Source: CADCWN01 sp039810045 (lineage in GTDB: Bacteria; Chloroflexota; Chloroflexia; Thermomicrobiales; CADCWN01). From it: 53,113 nt of DNA. The DNA is taken from assembly GCA_039810045.1 (NCBI GenBank), contig JBDHWF010000009.1, forward strand, positions 1-53,113. Direction: 5' to 3'. Position 1 is the first letter of the stretch. The number at the start of each line of letters is the position of its first letter. Shown piece after piece: positions 1 to 9,316 of this stretch. The notes beneath the pieces are model-generated. The model had not been told where the DNA came from. It saw only the letters and a list, made by a program, of their open reading frames with translations, and did not search any database. Position numbers and translations under genes: made by a program.

Positions 1-2337
1 GGTTTGCTGCCATTGCGCGGGAGTTTGCCGACTCGTTCTGCTGATGATGCACTGGTGCAGATTGTGCGTACCTTGCGCGGTTATGGAGATCTGCAACCCG
101 CTGCCCGTCAGGCCCGTTTGGCTACGGCGCTGACTGAACTACGCCAACTGTATCGGTTGGTCAGAGCCCTGGGGGCAAACGACCCTACGGCGCAACCACG
201 CTATATCGGCCCACCTGCCCGCCGTAAGCCGAAGGCGCAGCCCGCCCCCGCTGCCTCTGCGGCTAAACTGCGCGATCTCACCCTGGCCTCCCCGATCACC
301 GATCTTCCCAGGGTTGGTGAGAATAATGCGCGACTCCTTGGCTTGCTGGGGGTCAAGCGGGTGGGGGATTTACTGACGATGCTGCCGCGTGATTACCGCG
401 ACTACTCGCAGGAATACCCGATTGCTCACGCCTTTTTTGGTCGTGAGGGTACCGTCAAAGGCGTCGTGCAGACGATTGAAACGCGTCAGCTTGCCGCCAA
501 GCGGCAGATGGTGATTGCTGAGGTAGCCGATGGGACAGGGAGCCTGACCGCTACCTGGTTCAGTCCGTACATCGCGAAAGTATTGCAACCTGGCACGCCC
601 GTGGCGCTCAGTGGCACCTTTGGGCAGCGGCGGGGGCGGTTGGTTCTGGAAGGGCCAGATTGGGAACGCCTCGATGATGAATTGCTGCATACTGGGCGCA
701 TCGTCCCGATCTATCGGTTGACCAATGGGTTACATCAGAAGGCCTTGCGCGGCTTTGTCATGACCGCGCTTGAAGCCTGTGTCGAGCAGTTAGGCGAGTT
801 TTTGCCAGCAACCGTGCTGCGCCGCGCCAAACTGTTGTCGCGTATCGAGGCCACACGAGGGATCCATTTCCCTGCTGATGAGGAGATTCTGGGACAGGCG
901 CGGCGGCGCCTGGGTTTTGATGAATTTTTCCTGTTACAGTTGGGGATGCAGCGCCGGAAGCGCGAGTGGCAGCAGGATGCCCCTGGACACCAGTTCCAGA
1001 TCGATCAGGCGCAGGTCAAGCGCTTCGTTGCCACCCTGCCCTTTGCCCTGACGACAGCCCAACAACGGGTACTCGCTGACATCTTTGCCGATATGCGTCG
1101 CCCCATTGCGATGAGTCGGCTGGTGCAAGGTGACGTTGGCTCTGGGAAAACTGTAGTGGCGGCGGCGGCGATGCTGGCGGCAGTGACCGAAGGGTTCCAG
1201 GCCGCGCTGATGGCTCCTACGGCGATCCTGGCCGAACAACACGCCCGAACTCTGGAACGACTCTACAGTGGCTTGCCTGAGGCTGAACGCCCACAGGTGC
1301 GCCTGCTGATTGGTAGCACTAAGGCCAAGGAGCGCCGCGAGATCGCTGTGGGCCTGCAAGATGGCTCGATCACGATTATCGTTGGAACGCAGGCGATTAT
1401 TCAGGCTGGAGTGGAGTTTGCCAATCTAGGGTTTGCGACCGTTGACGAACAGCATCGATTTGGCGTGATTCAGCGGGCGACCCTGCGCGCTAAGGGCCAC
1501 AATCCCGACCTGTTGGTGATGACTGCGACCCCGATTCCCCGCAGCCTGGCCCTCACCTTGCATGGCGATCTCGATGTTTCCGTGATTGATGAGCTACCCC
1601 CTGGTCGACAGGCGATTGTGACCCGGGCCGTTGGGCCAGATGACCGCGACCGTGAGTATCAGGCGATTCGGGCCGAAGTACGCGCTGGGCGGCAGGCGTT
1701 CGTCATCTGCCCACTGGTGGAGGAATCGGAGCAGATCGAAGCAAAGGCCGCAACTGAGGAATGGGAACGCTTGCGGACTGAAGTTTTCCCCGATCTGCGG
1801 GTGGCGTTGCTGCATGGCCGGATGCGCCCCGCTGAGAAAGATCGGATCATGGCTGAGTTTCGCGACCGCGAGTACGACATTCTGGTGTCAACGGCAGTGA
1901 TCGAGGTAGGGATCGATATTCCAAATGCGACGGTGATGCTGATTGAAGGGGCGAACCGCTTTGGTCTCTCGCAGTTGCACCAGTTCCGGGGACGGGTTGG
2001 CCGTGGGGCGGCGCAGTCGTATTGCATCTTGGTCGCCGATGAAGTCAGTCGCGACGCACAAAGCCGCCTGGAAGCGATGGTTGAAACGCAAGATGGGTTT
2101 CTCTTGGCCCAAAAAGACCTGGAAATGCGCGGGCCGGGGGAATTCCTTGGGACTCGCCAGAGCGGCTTGCCAGAGCTTGAGGTGGCGCAGATCGCCGATG
2201 TGCGCCTGCTGGAACTGGCGCGGCGGGAGGCTGAACTCGTGCTTGATGCTGATAGTGATCTCTCCCAACCAGCGCATCTGTTGCTGCGGGAACGGCTGGG
2301 TCTGTTCTGGAAGGGGGGCGCAGGGGATATCAGTTGA
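1..2337 (+). CDS. recG: ATP-dependent DNA helicase RecG (5' end cut by window)
   Basis: RecG remodels stalled replication forks and branch-migrates Holliday junctions. The frame is open to base 1, so the true start lies at the TTG at 4 or, more likely, upstream; 778 residues are visible, close to a full RecG. Counting from the TTG at 4: the wedge/OB region lies around residues 110-240, a Q-like motif LTTAQQ precedes Walker A GDVGSGKT at 376-383, motif II is DEQH at 481-484 (RecG uses DEQH, not DEAH), motif III is MTATPIPR, and motif VI is QFRGRVGRG. The C-terminal RecG-specific domain is present and the TGA at 2335 is a normal end. About 95 residues precede the wedge domain, a longer N-terminus than in E. 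coli RecG. The next gene converges from the other strand. Confidence 0.97.
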   Translation, partial: GLLPLRGSLPTRSADDALVQIVRTLRGYGDLQPAARQARLATALTELRQLYRLVRALGANDPTAQPRYIGPPARRKPKAQPAPAASAAKLRDLTLASPITDLPRVGENNARLLGLLGVKRVGDLLTMLPRDYRDYSQEYPIAHAFFGREGTVKGVVQTIETRQLAAKRQMVIAEVADGTGSLTATWFSPYIAKVLQPGTPVALSGTFGQRRGRLVLEGPDWERLDDELLHTGRIVPIYRLTNGLHQKALRGFVMTALEACVEQLGEFLPATVLRRAKLLSRIEATRGIHFPADEEILGQARRRLGFDEFFLLQLGMQRRKREWQQDAPGHQFQIDQAQVKRFVATLPFALTTAQQRVLADIFADMRRPIAMSRLVQGDVGSGKTVVAAAAMLAAVTEGFQAALMAPTAILAEQHARTLERLYSGLPEAERPQVRLLIGSTKAKERREIAVGLQDGSITIIVGTQAIIQAGVEFANLGFATVDEQHRFGVIQRATLRAKGHNPDLLVMTATPIPRSLALTLHGDLDVSVIDELPPGRQAIVTRAVGPDDRDREYQAIRAEVRAGRQAFVICPLVEESEQIEAKAATEEWERLRTEVFPDLRVALLHGRMRPAEKDRIMAEFRDREYDILVSTAVIEVGIDIPNATVMLIEGANRFGLSQLHQFRGRVGRGAAQSYCILVADEVSRDAQSRLEAMVETQDGFLLAQKDLEMRGPGEFLGTRQSGLPELEVAQIADVRLLELARREAELVLDADSDLSQPAHLLLRERLGLFWKGGAGDIS

Positions 2338-2340
2338 GGA

Positions 2341-3555
2341 TCAGACTGGTTCGTATTCCCGCTCAAAGAGGGGTCGTTGGGTTGCAACCAGGCTGGCGAT
2401 GATGGCAAAGAGCAGGCAACCAAGGCCAACGACGGCATTCTTACCCATTTTTTCTAAAAGTATCCCCGTGATAAAGAAGCCGAATGAGTGTGCCCCCAGA
2501 ACAACTAAGCGGGTCAGGCTAGAGATACGACCACGGAGAGAATCGGGAATCGTTTTTGCAGAATAGCTGCTGGTGCCAACAAAATAGATGGGGTCAACCA
2601 GATAATAGAGGGCGGTAATCGCGGCCAGTAGCACCAGATTCGTGGCGAAAGAATAGAGCGCCATCACTATTGTACTGAGAATACTGATCACGAGCAGCAG
2701 TTGCCAGAAGGTGAGGCGACGGTGAATCGCCGGAGCGAGCAGTGAGCCAACAATCCCGCCGACCGCCCCAGTAGCAAAGATCGCCCCAATCTCCACAGCA
2801 GCACCTTGCTGTTCCCTAGCGACAATGATGATCATCAGCGTCAGCCCAGTGGTGATGAAGATGCGGAGGGCGGTGAGGACGTTGAGCAGGCGCAAGGTGT
2901 GCTGATTCCAGAGCCAGCGAATCCCTTCGGCCACTTCGTGTAATACGGCTTTGCGCTCGCCGTTTGTCTCAGCGCGTAAGGGAACACTGATCAGGAAGAT
3001 GCTGATGGCGTTGTAGAAATATGAGAGGGCATCCAGCAAGATCGCGATAGCCCCGCCCACTGTCTGATAGAGGAAGCCGCCGAGTGGCGGGCCAGTCAGC
3101 AGGGCGATATTTTCGGCGGTGCCAGTTTGGGCTGCTGCCGCTGGAAACTGTTCACGGGAGACCACGCGGGTGAGGGCGGCGAAGCGCCCCAGGTTGGCGA
3201 AAACGAAGCAGGAGCCTTCGACGGCGCTGGCAAGCAGCAGTTGTGGGATCGTCAGCCTGTGCAATGCAAGTGCAACAGCGATACTTGTTACGGCCAGCCC
3301 GCTCCCCAGGTTGGCGACTGCCATGACTAGCCGCCGATCCCAGCGATCAATGACGACCCCTGCGGGGATCGCCCAAACGACGTAGACTAATCCCCGAATC
3401 GCCGCGACTGCCCCCGCTTGCGCTGGCGATCCCGTCAGTGCTAGGACAATCAGCGGCATGGCGATGCCGGAGATTTCTGTCCCAAGCCAGGAGGCCAGTT
3501 GACCACTCCATAGCAGCAGAAAATTACGCTGCTTCCAGAGTGGCGGTTGTGGCAT
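2341..3555 (-). CDS. MFS exporter, MFS_3/EntS-like
   Basis: A 404-residue major facilitator protein with about 12 hydrophobic segments. The N-terminus WKQRNFLLLWSGQLASWLG is the usual opening of the EntS/MFS_3 exporters, and the loop between helices 2 and 3 carries DRWDRR, a variant of motif A. The family exports siderophores, macrolides and other small molecules by proton antiport; the substrate here cannot be read. The ATG at 3555 is preceded by GGGAGG with a 4-5 nt gap. It converges with recG only 3 bp away and is divergent from the VIT-VWA gene across a 282-bp gap. Confidence 0.9.
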   Translation of the reverse strand: MPQPPLWKQRNFLLLWSGQLASWLGTEISGIAMPLIVLALTGSPAQAGAVAAIRGLVYVVWAIPAGVVIDRWDRRLVMAVANLGSGLAVTSIAVALALHRLTIPQLLLASAVEGSCFVFANLGRFAALTRVVSREQFPAAAAQTGTAENIALLTGPPLGGFLYQTVGGAIAILLDALSYFYNAISIFLISVPLRAETNGERKAVLHEVAEGIRWLWNQHTLRLLNVLTALRIFITTGLTLMIIIVAREQQGAAVEIGAIFATGAVGGIVGSLLAPAIHRRLTFWQLLLVISILSTIVMALYSFATNLVLLAAITALYYLVDPIYFVGTSSYSAKTIPDSLRGRISSLTRLVVLGAHSFGFFITGILLEKMGKNAVVGLGCLLFAIIASLVATQRPLFEREYEPV

Positions 3556-3837
3556 AAATCCTCCCGCTTGAGTATCCTGAATAGTGCGCCGCAGCTACCC
3601 TCAATCGTCGCCAGCATACTGGATGCGGGTGCTGTTAGCAATAACGTTATCGGTGCGGTCAGCCCTTCCTGCGCGCAATGCCGACCTGCGCTGCCCACCA
3701 AACTGATTTGGGTTTCTACGATTCAGACTGAACATTCCAGTACTACCAGTCTCCGTCACTTCCTGAGACGAAGCCTTACAGTCTATCGTAGATTCCGTAG
3801 AACGATCGTGATCAGCGATCGAGGAAGGATAGTGTCC
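3556..3837. other. divergent intergenic region, 282 bp
   Basis: Holds the upstream regions of the MFS gene (leftward) and the VIT-VWA gene (rightward). I see the GAGGAAGGA ribosome binding site of the rightward gene at 3821-3829 and a 10-bp perfect palindrome ATAACGTTAT at 3641-3650, which could be an operator core. No convincing -35/-10 pair was found on either strand, and no conserved small ORF. Confidence 0.4.
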
Positions 3838-6390
3838 ATGTTTAATCGGTCTGCATTCTTCAATTCGCGTCCCGATGGAATCAGTGTCCTCGAAGTGATT
3901 GGCGATGAACCAGTGCGCCAGTTTGTGCCGTTGCAACGCACTGTGGTGAGTGGCGAAGTGGTTGGGCCACTGGCCGCCCTGACGATCACCCATACGTATC
4001 GCTTCAGCCGCGCCGATTTTCCTAAGCCGATTGAGGCGCTCTATCGGTTTCCGCTCCCTGGTGATGCAGCAGTCACTGGCGTCATGGTTCATTTTGGCAC
4101 GGTGACAATCCAGACGGAATTGACCGAGCGTAAAGAGGCTGAAGCAACGTACGAAGCAGCCAAAGAAGCGGGGGAACAGGCCGCGCTGGCTACCCGTGAA
4201 TCGCCCGACGTTTTTACTTTGCGCATCGCTGGCCTACGACCAGATGAGCCAATTGTGGTGGAAACGGCCTACGTGCAACTGGCCCGCTCGACTGGTGCTG
4301 GGTGGTCTCTCCGTGTGCCGTTGACGACGGCGCCGCGCTACGTGCGTGAAGATGAAGCAGGGTCGCGGGCAGCGGACGGTCAACCGCTGGCCCTCTTGCG
4401 TGATCCTGAGCATCGGTTTGCGCTGGATCTGCTGGTACGTGGTGGGGCGCAGGTAACCAGTGCCACGCATGATCTTGCCGTGAAAGAACTGGCTGATCAG
4501 CGGCTGCAAGTGCGCTTGCAGGCGGGCGAGGTCGTGCCAGACCGCGACTGCGTACTGACCTGGGAGGGGGTGCAGGAGGCGAATCGGCCTGCGTTGACGG
4601 TTGTTTCCCACGATGACCAAGAGGCGAAACAGCGGTATTTCCTGGCCCTCGTTGCGCCGCCGCTGGCAGAAGTGCGGGAGCAAAAGCAGGCCCGTGAAGC
4701 AATCTTGCTGATCGACCATTCTGGCTCGATGACCGGCCCAAAGTGGGCGGCTGCCGATTGGGCTACGCGTAGCTTCCTTGGCGGACTCACGCAACGGGAT
4801 ACGTTTGCGTTGGGCCTGTTCCACGATACTACCACCTGGTTTGCGCGTGAACCACGCGCGGCCACGGCGGATACCGTTGAGGCGGCAACCGCGTTTCTGC
4901 TGAAGCATACAGATAGTGGTGGTACGAATCTCGGTGTGGCCTTGGAGCAAGCGTTAGGCTTGCCTCGTGACCGGGGCCAGCGGTCGCGACATCTCCTGAT
5001 TGTGACTGATGCTGAGGTGAGCGATGCCGCACGTATCTTGCGACTCGCCGATAGTGAGGCTGGGCAACGCGCGCGACGGCGCATCAGCGTTCTCTGCATC
5101 GATGCAGCGCCCAATGCGTTCCTGGCGACCGAACTGGCCGAGCGTGGCGGTGGTGTTAGTCGGTTTCTGACGAGTGCGCCAGAGGAAGACGATATTACCA
5201 CTGCCCTGGATGAAGTCCTCAGTGATTGGGCTGCGCCAGTTCTTTCCCAGTTGCAGTTGCGCCTTGATCGCCCTGATGTTGCATTGGCGCGGGGTCGCGC
5301 TGGCACTGACAAAGCTGGCGGCAGCACGATTGACCTGGGGGATCTGCCAACAGGGCGGGCGATCTGGGTGGTTGGTCGGGTGCCGCTCGATACGAAACCG
5401 CTGACCTTTACCTTAGCCGCTGGCGCCGCCGCCGAGCCTGTTGCCTCCTATCAACTGGCGCAGCCCAGCGAACAACTCCCTGCCCTGAAAGCCTTATTCG
5501 GGGCGCGGCGTGTGCTGACGCTCGAACATTTGCTCAATGCTGGCTACGATCAAACGGCACTCCGTGAACAACTGGCCTTGCAAGGCTATGATCCCAACGA
5601 AGTACTGGCGAAACGCCCGCGCAAGGGCGAGAAGGTCTATGCCGAGAATCGCCGCACCGATACTACTGAGGCGTTGCATGATCTCCTCGTCTCCGAAGCG
5701 TTGGCCTATGGGCTTGCCAGCGCTGAGACAGCATTTGTGGCAGTACGCCATGAGGCGGGAGAGCGGATCGGGGCCTCGGTTGTGGTGACGAACGCCTTGC
5801 CCGCTGGCTGGTCGCCTGACTTCCTCGGCGTGAGTCGTGCAATGTTCCGGCAGACTGGGGGCCGCAGTGGTTTTATGAAGATGATGGCGTTCAATGCGCC
5901 GCCGTCCGCTGCCATGCCAACGAGGACGGCGTTCGATGCTTCGCTACCGCCACCAAGTATGCCAGCAAGTATGGCGTTCAATGGGCCAGGGCAGCTGGCG
6001 GAAGCAGATCAGGCAGGACGCACGACGAAGGCTGCCCCAGTCTTCAAGGGCAAACCCACCTTGAAAGGTGGTGAGGCAGTCCTCTTTGATTCGACTGGGA
6101 AAGGCAAAAAGGTCCTTGCCCCACCACGCACACTGACACGGCTAGCGGTGCAATTTCCGCACGGTGCGCCAGACCCACAATCATTGCCCACTGGGTTAGC
6201 GATTGCGCTCTACCTGGATGATCCCGCCGTTCCCCGTGCCACGGTGCGGCTAGCTGAACTGTTGCGGCAGGGCGGCGAGCGTCCGCTCAATCTGGCCTGG
6301 CGCAGTGGACAGTTATTGCGGGTTGTCTTGCTCGATCCAACACAACATTGGGCGACGAATGCGCCAGAGATCGCGGTGGTTTTGGCCTGA
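3838..6390 (+). CDS. VIT domain / von Willebrand factor A domain protein
   Basis: A 850-residue protein built like the inter-alpha-trypsin inhibitor heavy chains: an N-terminal VIT domain (about residues 10-140, with the ERKEAEATYEAAKEAG stretch typical of VIT), then a VWA domain (about 285-460) whose metal-ion site DHSGS sits at 293-297, then a beta-rich tail with a Met/Ala/Pro-rich linker near 680-720. VWA domains bind protein partners through a divalent metal. I see no signal peptide from the chosen start, so it may be cytoplasmic. The ATG at 3838 follows GAGGAAGGA at 3821-3829 by 8 nt; the frame is open further upstream to 3547 but that stretch shows no family similarity. Function in bacteria is not established. 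Confidence 0.92.
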   Translation: MFNRSAFFNSRPDGISVLEVIGDEPVRQFVPLQRTVVSGEVVGPLAALTITHTYRFSRADFPKPIEALYRFPLPGDAAVTGVMVHFGTVTIQTELTERKEAEATYEAAKEAGEQAALATRESPDVFTLRIAGLRPDEPIVVETAYVQLARSTGAGWSLRVPLTTAPRYVREDEAGSRAADGQPLALLRDPEHRFALDLLVRGGAQVTSATHDLAVKELADQRLQVRLQAGEVVPDRDCVLTWEGVQEANRPALTVVSHDDQEAKQRYFLALVAPPLAEVREQKQAREAILLIDHSGSMTGPKWAAADWATRSFLGGLTQRDTFALGLFHDTTTWFAREPRAATADTVEAATAFLLKHTDSGGTNLGVALEQALGLPRDRGQRSRHLLIVTDAEVSDAARILRLADSEAGQRARRRISVLCIDAAPNAFLATELAERGGGVSRFLTSAPEEDDITTALDEVLSDWAAPVLSQLQLRLDRPDVALARGRAGTDKAGGSTIDLGDLPTGRAIWVVGRVPLDTKPLTFTLAAGAAAEPVASYQLAQPSEQLPALKALFGARRVLTLEHLLNAGYDQTALREQLALQGYDPNEVLAKRPRKGEKVYAENRRTDTTEALHDLLVSEALAYGLASAETAFVAVRHEAGERIGASVVVTNALPAGWSPDFLGVSRAMFRQTGGRSGFMKMMAFNAPPSAAMPTRTAFDASLPPPSMPASMAFNGPGQLAEADQAGRTTKAAPVFKGKPTLKGGEAVLFDSTGKGKKVLAPPRTLTRLAVQFPHGAPDPQSLPTGLAIALYLDDPAVPRATVRLAELLRQGGERPLNLAWRSGQLLRVVLLDPTQHWATNAPEIAVVLA

Positions 6391-6397
6391 CGTGCTG

Positions 6398-6847
6398 TTA
6401 TGCTGTCACTGGCGGGGCAAATGGATAGGTGAAGACGATCGATTCTTCTTCATCCGGCACCCCGCCAGTGGCGCGGTAGAGGCCCATCGCTGCCGTATTG
6501 CTGGGGTTGGTGATGACAAAATCTTCCTTGGCATCAAGTTCGCGGGCGAGTTGGTGCAATTCCTCAATCAGCAGGCGAGCTACACCGCGCCGCTGAAAGG
6601 CAGGATCCACGCCAATCTCATAGAGGAAGAATTGGGGCCGCACGGTGTCGATCTGGGCCAGCGCGTGAGCGCGAATAAACCCCGCTGGTTGGCCTTCGAC
6701 CAGGCCCAGTAGCAGATAATTCCGTGGGTCGGCGAGGAAGGCAGTGGCGGCAGTGGCGTCTGGGGGGCGATCATACAGATACGCAGCGTCGAGAACCAGG
6801 GTGAGATCAGCGGTCGTCAAACGGCGGACTTCCATTGCATACTCCAT
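6398..6847 (-). CDS. GNAT N-acetyltransferase, AAC(3)-I-like
   Basis: A single-domain GNAT of 149 residues. The acetyl-CoA loop is RRGVARLL, preceded by YEIGVDPAFQ, and the C-terminal strand reads FTYPF. The layout (YxxGVxxxFxRxGVA, then a helix and NPSNTAAMGLYRATGG) resembles aminoglycoside 3-N-acetyltransferase I and its many uncharacterised relatives, so the substrate may or may not be an aminoglycoside. Two in-frame ATGs exist, at 6847 and 6835; the second has GGAG six bases upstream and may be the real start. The gene converges on the VIT-VWA gene with a 7-bp gap. Confidence 0.8.
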   Translation of the reverse strand: MEYAMEVRRLTTADLTLVLDAAYLYDRPPDATAATAFLADPRNYLLLGLVEGQPAGFIRAHALAQIDTVRPQFFLYEIGVDPAFQRRGVARLLIEELHQLARELDAKEDFVITNPSNTAAMGLYRATGGVPDEEESIVFTYPFAPPVTA

Positions 6848-6980
6848 ACATAAGGCGGTAGCTGACGTGCGCGACAGTTCGTTGATAGAGTAGCATGGGC
6901 GTATTCATTCGCGCTGGGCCAATGGATGGGGGAGAAGATATGGGCGACGCTGATCAGGTGAGGCTGTTGATGAGGCGAGC

Positions 6981-7571
6981 ATGCGCGTAATTGCGGGTGA
7001 GGCGCGTGGTCACAAGCTCAAAGCCCCTGATGGGCTGAAGACGCGGCCCATGACTGATCGGGTCAAAGAAGCACTTTTCTCGGTTCTTGACTCATTGGGC
7101 GTAGCGCCTGACCGGGTCCTTGATCTCTATGCAGGCAGTGGGGCGCTGGGGATCGAAGCGTTGTCGCGCTGGGCCGACCAGGCTGACTTTGTAGAAGGCC
7201 GTGGCGATGCCTGTGGGGTGATTCAGCAGAACCTGCAGCATACCAAGTTTGATCAGCAGGCCGTCGTCTACCATCAAGCGGTTGAATCATTTTTGGGGCG
7301 CCGCACTGATGAGCCGTATGATCTGGTCTTTGTGGATCCACCATATGCTGACCCACAGATTGTGGCAACGTTGGCGCGCTTGGGGCAGTCGGCGTTGGTC
7401 AAGTCCGATACGATCATCGTGTTGGGGCATTGGCCGCAACTGGCCTTGCCTCCCGCAATTGATTGCCTTCATTTCATTACCCAGCGGTGTTATGGGAATT
7501 CGTGTTTTACGATTTATGAGGTGTGGCCCCACGCAGGGCAGCAGCCCAAGCAGATTTCTGAGCAGGAGTAG
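6981..7571 (+). CDS. rsmD: 16S rRNA (guanine(966)-N2)-methyltransferase RsmD
   Basis: RsmD methylates G966 of 16S rRNA during 30S assembly using S-adenosylmethionine. The 196-residue protein starts MRVIAGEARGHKL, the family signature, followed by TRPMTDRVKEALFS, the SAM-binding DLYAGSGALGIEALSR, and the catalytic motif VDPPYAD. Length is normal for the family. GAGGCGAGC just upstream of ATG 6981 is the likely ribosome binding site. The AI-2E permease gene starts 2 bp after its stop, so the two are co-transcribed. Confidence 0.95.
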   Translation: MRVIAGEARGHKLKAPDGLKTRPMTDRVKEALFSVLDSLGVAPDRVLDLYAGSGALGIEALSRWADQADFVEGRGDACGVIQQNLQHTKFDQQAVVYHQAVESFLGRRTDEPYDLVFVDPPYADPQIVATLARLGQSALVKSDTIIVLGHWPQLALPPAIDCLHFITQRCYGNSCFTIYEVWPHAGQQPKQISEQE

Positions 7572-7573
7572 TC

Positions 7574-8821
7574 ATGGCCAGAAAGCAGTCCGTTCATCGC
7601 CCAACCCCCTGGTTACAACGTCGACCAACGCTGATCGCGGTAACACCACGGGTACGGTGGTTTGGCGTGATCTTGGGGTTGATCGCGCTGGTTTGGTTAC
7701 TCCACGCGGCCCCAAGTGTCCTCGCGATCCTGCTTGGCGGCTTTACCCTCGCGCTGATCCTCTCATTTCCCATCCAGTTTTTAGAACGTTATATGGCGCG
7801 GGGGCTCGCAATCTTGCTGACGTTTCTGGGATTATTTGGCTTGATCGCCCTGGCGGCTTTTGCGTTGGTGCCAGCGTTGATCGATCAGCTCACTGCGCTG
7901 ATCGCGGATGCCCCTGCGCTGACGACCAAGGCGAATCAGTTGTTGACTGATTTCCTGAAACCGTTTCAGGAGCGTGGTTGGCTGACTGGTACACCAGAGG
8001 ATCTGATTAATCAGGCGCAACAGGCCGCGCTCAATCGGGCGCAGGAGTTTGCTCAAACGTTCCTCACCTTCCTCCTCTCTTGGGTGAAAGGGGCGCTCAA
8101 TCTCTTGCTCAGTGTCGTTGGCAGCCTCTTTATTGCGGTCTATATGTTGCTGGATACCCGCAAGTTGAAGGCGACATTTCTGGCTGCCGCGCCAAAACGC
8201 TATCGTACCGATGTTGCTGAACTGTGGGAAGAATTTGCCCGCTCACTCTCGCGCTATATCGCTGGTCTGTTTGTCGTCATTATCGTACAGGGCGTTGCCT
8301 CGGCGATTGCGCTGAGTCTGTTGGGGATTCCCTATGCGATTGTGCTGGGGGCGTGGGTTTCTGCCACGGCGATTTTGCCAATGATTGGCGCTTGGCTTGG
8401 TGCGATTCCGGCGGTCGTCATTGCTGCCTTCATCTCACCATTCAAAGTGGTAGCGGTAATCGTGGTCTATGTATTGCTGCAACAGTTGGAAGGGAATCTG
8501 CTGACGCCAAAAATTCAGGGCCAGGCGTTGAAGGTTCACGCGATTCTGATCTTCCTGGCGGTGATTGCTGGTGGGGAGATCGCTGGGCTACCAGGGGCGC
8601 TACTGGCAGTACCTGCCCTGGCAATCTTGCGGGTGTTGTTTGATTTCTTCCGCCATCGGCTACGTGTCGTCGAACCAATGGCCATCCCTGATAATCCCCC
8701 AAGCCTGATCACCAGACCCACGGTGATAATTGAGGAACCAGTCGTGGTGCAGGAAGTACCGGCGCGGAACGTTGCGGCACCATCAGCAATACCTACCAAA
8801 CACTCGCCCAAAAAGCCGTAG
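7574..8821 (+). CDS. AI-2E family permease
   Basis: A 415-residue membrane protein of the AI-2E (TqsA/PerM/YtvI) family: two N-terminal helices, a long polar stretch with amphipathic helices (about residues 100-160), and a C-terminal block of helices with the signature VLLQQLEGNLLTPKIQGQALKV cut here to its core LEGNLLTPKI (G-N-x-L-x-P-x-I/V). Family members are proposed to export autoinducer-2 or act as Na+/H+ antiporters; which applies here is unknown. The last 50 residues are a Pro/Val-rich cytoplasmic tail. GAGCAGGAG inside the end of rsmD serves as ribosome binding site, indicating translational coupling. Confidence 0.88.
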   Translation: MARKQSVHRPTPWLQRRPTLIAVTPRVRWFGVILGLIALVWLLHAAPSVLAILLGGFTLALILSFPIQFLERYMARGLAILLTFLGLFGLIALAAFALVPALIDQLTALIADAPALTTKANQLLTDFLKPFQERGWLTGTPEDLINQAQQAALNRAQEFAQTFLTFLLSWVKGALNLLLSVVGSLFIAVYMLLDTRKLKATFLAAAPKRYRTDVAELWEEFARSLSRYIAGLFVVIIVQGVASAIALSLLGIPYAIVLGAWVSATAILPMIGAWLGAIPAVVIAAFISPFKVVAVIVVYVLLQQLEGNLLTPKIQGQALKVHAILIFLAVIAGGEIAGLPGALLAVPALAILRVLFDFFRHRLRVVEPMAIPDNPPSLITRPTVIIEEPVVVQEVPARNVAAPSAIPTKHSPKKP

Positions 8822-8837
8822 GCCAACGCTTGGCGGC

Positions 8838-9266
8838 TTAGACGATCGGTTGCCCCTGTTGCTCAAAGATGCGGAATGAGCCCGTGCCCATCGCCAGTAA
8901 GTTCCCTTCAGCATCGGTCACTCTGGCCTCTGCTGTCGCGGTGCGACGGGTACGATGGAGGACATTGGCGGTACAGGTGATCCGGCCACTGCTGACCGGC
9001 CCCAGAAAATAGACATTCATCTGTGTGGTGGCGACGCGTACCTTTGCCAGGGCAGAAACCGCAAACCCCATAGCATTATCAATCAGCGTGGCATAGACGC
9101 CGCCATGGAGTGAGCCATTGCCATTGAGGTGAAATGGCTCAATATCGATGTGCAACACGGCCTGACCAGGGTCAACTTTGTCGACCTTGGTCTGAATATG
9201 TCGCTCAAACGAGATCGCCGGACGATTAGGACGATATGGGGCGGCAGAATCCTGGTCGTCGCTCAT
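8838..9266 (-). CDS. PaaI-type hotdog thioesterase
   Basis: A 142-residue hotdog-fold protein of the PaaI/YbgC-like acyl-CoA thioesterase group. The signature GNGSLHGGVYATLIDNAMGF, with Gly-Gly and the Asp on the long helix, matches the 'HGG...DxAxG' pattern of the family. Such enzymes hydrolyse aryl- or acyl-CoA esters. It converges on the AI-2E gene with a 16-bp gap and lies just downstream of the nitroreductase gene on the same strand. The precise substrate cannot be told from sequence. Confidence 0.88.
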   Translation of the reverse strand: MSDDQDSAAPYRPNRPAISFERHIQTKVDKVDPGQAVLHIDIEPFHLNGNGSLHGGVYATLIDNAMGFAVSALAKVRVATTQMNVYFLGPVSSGRITCTANVLHRTRRTATAEARVTDAEGNLLAMGTGSFRIFEQQGQPIV

Positions 9267-9293
9267 CAGCTACTCCATTACAGAGACGAACGG

Positions 9294-9311
9294 GAGCCTG
9301 AACACAGGCTC
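9294..9311 (-). terminator. short stem-loop after the nitroreductase gene
   Basis: Perfect 7-bp stem GAGCCTG / CAGGCTC with AACA loop, 6 bp after the nitroreductase stop codon. No U-tract follows on the minus strand, so it may be a weak or Rho-assisted terminator. Confidence 0.4.
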
Positions 9312-9316
9312 AACGA

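Noticed and set aside
1659..2438. 259-codon open frame on the minus strand inside recG
   Set aside because: Lies antisense to conserved RecG helicase motifs, is Ser/Arg-rich, and has no family similarity; a shadow frame.
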